Of a stretch of DNA of 64,000 nucleotides, positions 61,357-64,000 are shown in pieces. Every line of letters begins with the position of its first letter. Within the stretch, counting starts at the first letter, position 1. A program made the translations under genes and the position numbers. The stretch lies in the NCBI RefSeq assembly GCF_000820145.1, contig NZ_CDBW01000006.1:124001-188000 (forward strand), given 5' to 3'. This stretch comes from Aeromonas sobria. Lineage in GTDB: Bacteria; Pseudomonadota; Gammaproteobacteria; Enterobacterales; Aeromonadaceae. The notes beneath the pieces were generated by a model. The model had not been told where the DNA came from and ran no database searches. It saw only the letters and a program-made list of their open reading frames with translations.

Positions 61357-64000
61357 ATGCCAAAACGTAACGACCTACAGAGCATCCTGATCCTCGGCGC
61401 TGGCCCCATTGTTATCGGCCAGGCCTGCGAATTTGACTACTCCGGCGCCCAGGCCTGCAAAGCCCTGCGCGAGGAGGGCTACCGCGTCATTCTGGTGAAC
61501 TCCAACCCGGCCACCATCATGACCGACCCGGAGATGGCAGACGCCACCTACATCGAGCCCATCACTTGGGAAGTGGTACGCGAGATCATCAAGAAAGAGC
61601 GCCCGGATGCCGTACTGCCCACCATGGGCGGCCAGACCGCACTGAACTGCGCGCTGGATCTTGAAAAACACGGCGTACTGGCCGAGTTCGGGGTCGAGAT
61701 GATCGGTGCCACCGCCGACGCCATCGACAAGGCCGAAGATCGCCGCCGCTTTGACATCGCCATGAAGAGCATTGGTCTGGAGTGTCCGCGCGCCGGTATC
61801 GCCCACAACATGGAAGAGGCCTGGGGCGTGCAGCAGATGGTCGGCTTCCCCTGCATCATTCGTCCCTCCTTTACCATGGGTGGCTCGGGCGGCGGCATTG
61901 CCTACAACACCGAAGAGTTCGTCGAGATCTGCGAGCGCGGTCTGGACTTGTCACCGACCAAAGAGCTGCTGATCGATGAGTCGCTCATTGGCTGGAAAGA
62001 GTACGAGATGGAAGTGGTGCGGGATCGCAACGACAACTGCATCATCGTCTGCACCATCGAAAACTTCGATCCCATGGGCATCCACACCGGTGACTCCATC
62101 ACGGTCGCGCCAGCCCAGACGCTGACCGACAAGGAGTTCCAGATCATGCGCAACGCCTCCATGGCGATACTGCGCGAGATCGGCGTCGAGACCGGCGGTT
62201 CCAACGTCCAGTTCGGCATCAACCCGAAAGATGGCCGCATGGTCATCATCGAGATGAACCCGCGGGTGTCCCGCTCCTCTGCGCTGGCCTCCAAGGCGAC
62301 CGGTTTCCCCATCGCCAAGATTGCTGCCAAGCTGGCCATCGGTTACACCCTCGACGAGCTGATGAACGACATCACCGGCGGTCGCACTCCGGCCTCCTTC
62401 GAGCCGGCCATCGACTACGTGGTCACCAAGGTGCCGCGCTTCAACTTTGAAAAGTTCGCCGGTGCCAACGACCGTCTGACTACCCAGATGAAATCGGTCG
62501 GCGAAGTGATGGCCATCGGCCGTAACTTCCAGGAGTCCCTGCACAAGGCGCTGCGCAGCCTCGAGACCGGCAAGACCGGCTTCGACCCCATGGTTGACCT
62601 CAATGCCCCGGACTCCCTGACTCGCATCCGTCACGAGCTGCAGGATGCCGGCTGCGACCGCATCTGGTACATCGCCGATGCGTTCCGCGCCGGTCTCTCC
62701 ATGGATGGCATCTTCAAGCTGACCAAGATTGACCCCTGGTTCCTGGTGCAGATTGAGGATCTGGTGAAGCTGGAAGAAGAGGTGAAAGAGCGCGGCATGG
62801 CCGGTCTCGATGCCGACTTCCTGCGCGCCCTCAAGCGCAAAGGCTTCGCCGATGCCCGTCTGGCCAAGATCCTCGGCGTGGCCGAAGGCGAAGTGCGCAA
62901 ACTGCGCGCCCGCCACAATATCTTCCCGGTCTACAAGCGGGTCGATACCTGCGCCGCCGAGTTCGCCACCAACACTGCCTACATGTACTCCAGCTACGAC
63001 GAAGAGTGCGAAGCGGCTCCGAGCAACCGCGACAAGATCATGATCATCGGCGGCGGCCCGAACCGTATCGGTCAGGGTATCGAGTTTGACTACTGCTGCG
63101 TACACGCGGCGCTGGCCCTGCGCGAAGACGGTTACGAGACCATCATGGTCAACTGCAACCCGGAAACTGTCTCCACCGATTACGACACCTCTGACCGTCT
63201 CTACTTCGAGCCGGTGACCCTGGAAGATGTGCTGGAAATCGTCCGCATCGAGAAGCCCAAGGGCGTTATCGTCCAGTACGGTGGCCAGACCCCGCTGAAA
63301 CTGGCCCGTGCGCTGGAAGCCAACGGCGTGCCGATTATCGGTACCAGCCCGGATGCCATCGACCGCGCCGAAGACCGCGAGCGCTTCCAGTCTGCGGTTG
63401 AGCGCCTCGGCCTCAAGCAGCCAGAAAATGGCACCGTCACCGCGTTGGAACAGGCAGTGCTGACAGCCGAGCGGATCACCTACCCGCTGGTGGTGCGCCC
63501 TTCCTATGTATTGGGTGGCCGCGCCATGGAGATCGTCTATGACGAGACCGACCTGCGTCGCTACTTCGCCGAGGCGGTGAGCGTCTCCAACGAATCACCG
63601 GTGCTGCTGGACCGCTTCCTGGACGATGCCACCGAGCTGGACGTGGATGCCATCTGCGACGGCGTTGACGTGGTCATCGGCGGCATCATGGAGCATATCG
63701 AGCAGGCCGGTATCCACTCCGGTGACTCCGGCTGCTCCCTGCCACCTTATACCTTGTCCAAGAAAATTCAGGACGAGATCCGCGAGCAGGTGCGCAAGCT
63801 GGCGCTGGAGCTCGGTGTGGTCGGCCTGATGAACGTGCAGTTTGCGGTCAAGGGCGATGACATCTACCTCATCGAAGTGAACCCGCGCGCCGCCCGTACC
63901 GTGCCGTTTGTCTCCAAGGCGACCGGTGCGCCGCTGGCCAAGATTGCCGCCCGCGTCATGGCCGGTCAGTCGCTGCAACAACAGGGCTTCACCAAAGAGA
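61357..64000 (+). CDS. carB: carbamoyl-phosphate synthase large subunit (partial, 3' end off window)
   Basis: Open from ATG 61357 to the window edge, about 881 residues of the roughly 1073 expected. It starts [20 protein letters not shown]. The first ATP-grasp half has [15 protein letters not shown] and [20 protein letters not shown]; the second carbamoyl half begins [20 protein letters not shown] and includes [15 protein letters not shown] and [20 protein letters not shown]. The allosteric C-terminal domain (UMP, ornithine) is beyond the edge. It is cotranscribed with carA. Confidence 0.97.
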   Translation, partial: MPKRNDLQSILILGAGPIVIGQACEFDYSGAQACKALREEGYRVILVNSNPATIMTDPEMADATYIEPITWEVVREIIKKERPDAVLPTMGGQTALNCALDLEKHGVLAEFGVEMIGATADAIDKAEDRRRFDIAMKSIGLECPRAGIAHNMEEAWGVQQMVGFPCIIRPSFTMGGSGGGIAYNTEEFVEICERGLDLSPTKELLIDESLIGWKEYEMEVVRDRNDNCIIVCTIENFDPMGIHTGDSITVAPAQTLTDKEFQIMRNASMAILREIGVETGGSNVQFGINPKDGRMVIIEMNPRVSRSSALASKATGFPIAKIAAKLAIGYTLDELMNDITGGRTPASFEPAIDYVVTKVPRFNFEKFAGANDRLTTQMKSVGEVMAIGRNFQESLHKALRSLETGKTGFDPMVDLNAPDSLTRIRHELQDAGCDRIWYIADAFRAGLSMDGIFKLTKIDPWFLVQIEDLVKLEEEVKERGMAGLDADFLRALKRKGFADARLAKILGVAEGEVRKLRARHNIFPVYKRVDTCAAEFATNTAYMYSSYDEECEAAPSNRDKIMIIGGGPNRIGQGIEFDYCCVHAALALREDGYETIMVNCNPETVSTDYDTSDRLYFEPVTLEDVLEIVRIEKPKGVIVQYGGQTPLKLARALEANGVPIIGTSPDAIDRAEDRERFQSAVERLGLKQPENGTVTALEQAVLTAERITYPLVVRPSYVLGGRAMEIVYDETDLRRYFAEAVSVSNESPVLLDRFLDDATELDVDAICDGVDVVIGGIMEHIEQAGIHSGDSGCSLPPYTLSKKIQDEIREQVRKLALELGVVGLMNVQFAVKGDDIYLIEVNPRAARTVPFVSKATGAPLAKIAARVMAGQSLQQQGFTKE

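Overview
The window (about 60% G+C, tightly packed, genes on both strands) reads as a chromosomal segment of a gamma-proteobacterium, most likely Aeromonas. This rests on the glnS, fur-fldA-ybfE-ybfF-seqA-pgm, dapB-carAB and btuCD blocks, a periplasmic broad-spectrum racemase, an azurin and a PilU ATPase together. No phage, insertion sequence, CRISPR array, tRNA or rRNA gene was found. The species assignment is inference; no database was searched.

Layout. 1-331 is the end of a chitobiase-like gene, followed by a structured, GU-rich, terminated intergenic RNA candidate. glnS follows, then (minus) fur, a plus-strand DUF4442 gene, fldA, ybfE, a DUF2788 gene and ybfF, then seqA-pgm (plus). An orphan HD-GYP response regulator (minus) precedes a Fur-box-flanked siderophore uptake cluster (plus, 10.1-17.1 kb: FAD reductase, TonB receptor, two FecCD permeases, ATPase, binding protein). 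A copper/silver efflux operon (minus, 17.3-23.2 kb: Met/His-rich membrane protein, cusB, cusA, cusF) has a MerR/CueR-type promoter with a 19-bp spacer and no cusC. A FadL-like porin and a membrane protein/HlyD pair (plus) come next, then an AcrAB-like pump (minus). A PPC-domain gene leads a complete four-component ECF transporter operon (minus, 31.1-34.4 kb).

The middle (34.5-45.4 kb) holds xthA, a pentapeptide-repeat K+ channel, a response regulator with a TPR-like tail, an orphan apbE, azurin, HutD/Ves, yceH, and a two-gene unit coupling a periplasmic sugar-type binding protein to a membrane GGDEF protein. ydcH, the racemase, an isoprenylcysteine-methyltransferase-like gene, pilU and a DUF486 gene follow, then a solute-binding protein directly before btuCD.

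The last part is core metabolism: a DAHP synthase, dgkA, serA, rpiA, 5-formyl-THF cyclo-ligase, an NhaC-type antiporter, dapB, and carAB (carB runs off the end). The carAB leader has tandem ARG boxes 3 bp apart, the first overlapping a promoter -10, and carA starts with TTG.

The least expected items are the binding-protein/GGDEF unit, the ECF operon with an unidentified substrate and apparently asymmetric ATPases plus a terminator inside its leader, the CueR-type promoter reading into an uncharacterised Met/His-rich protein, and the RNA candidate beside chitobiase.
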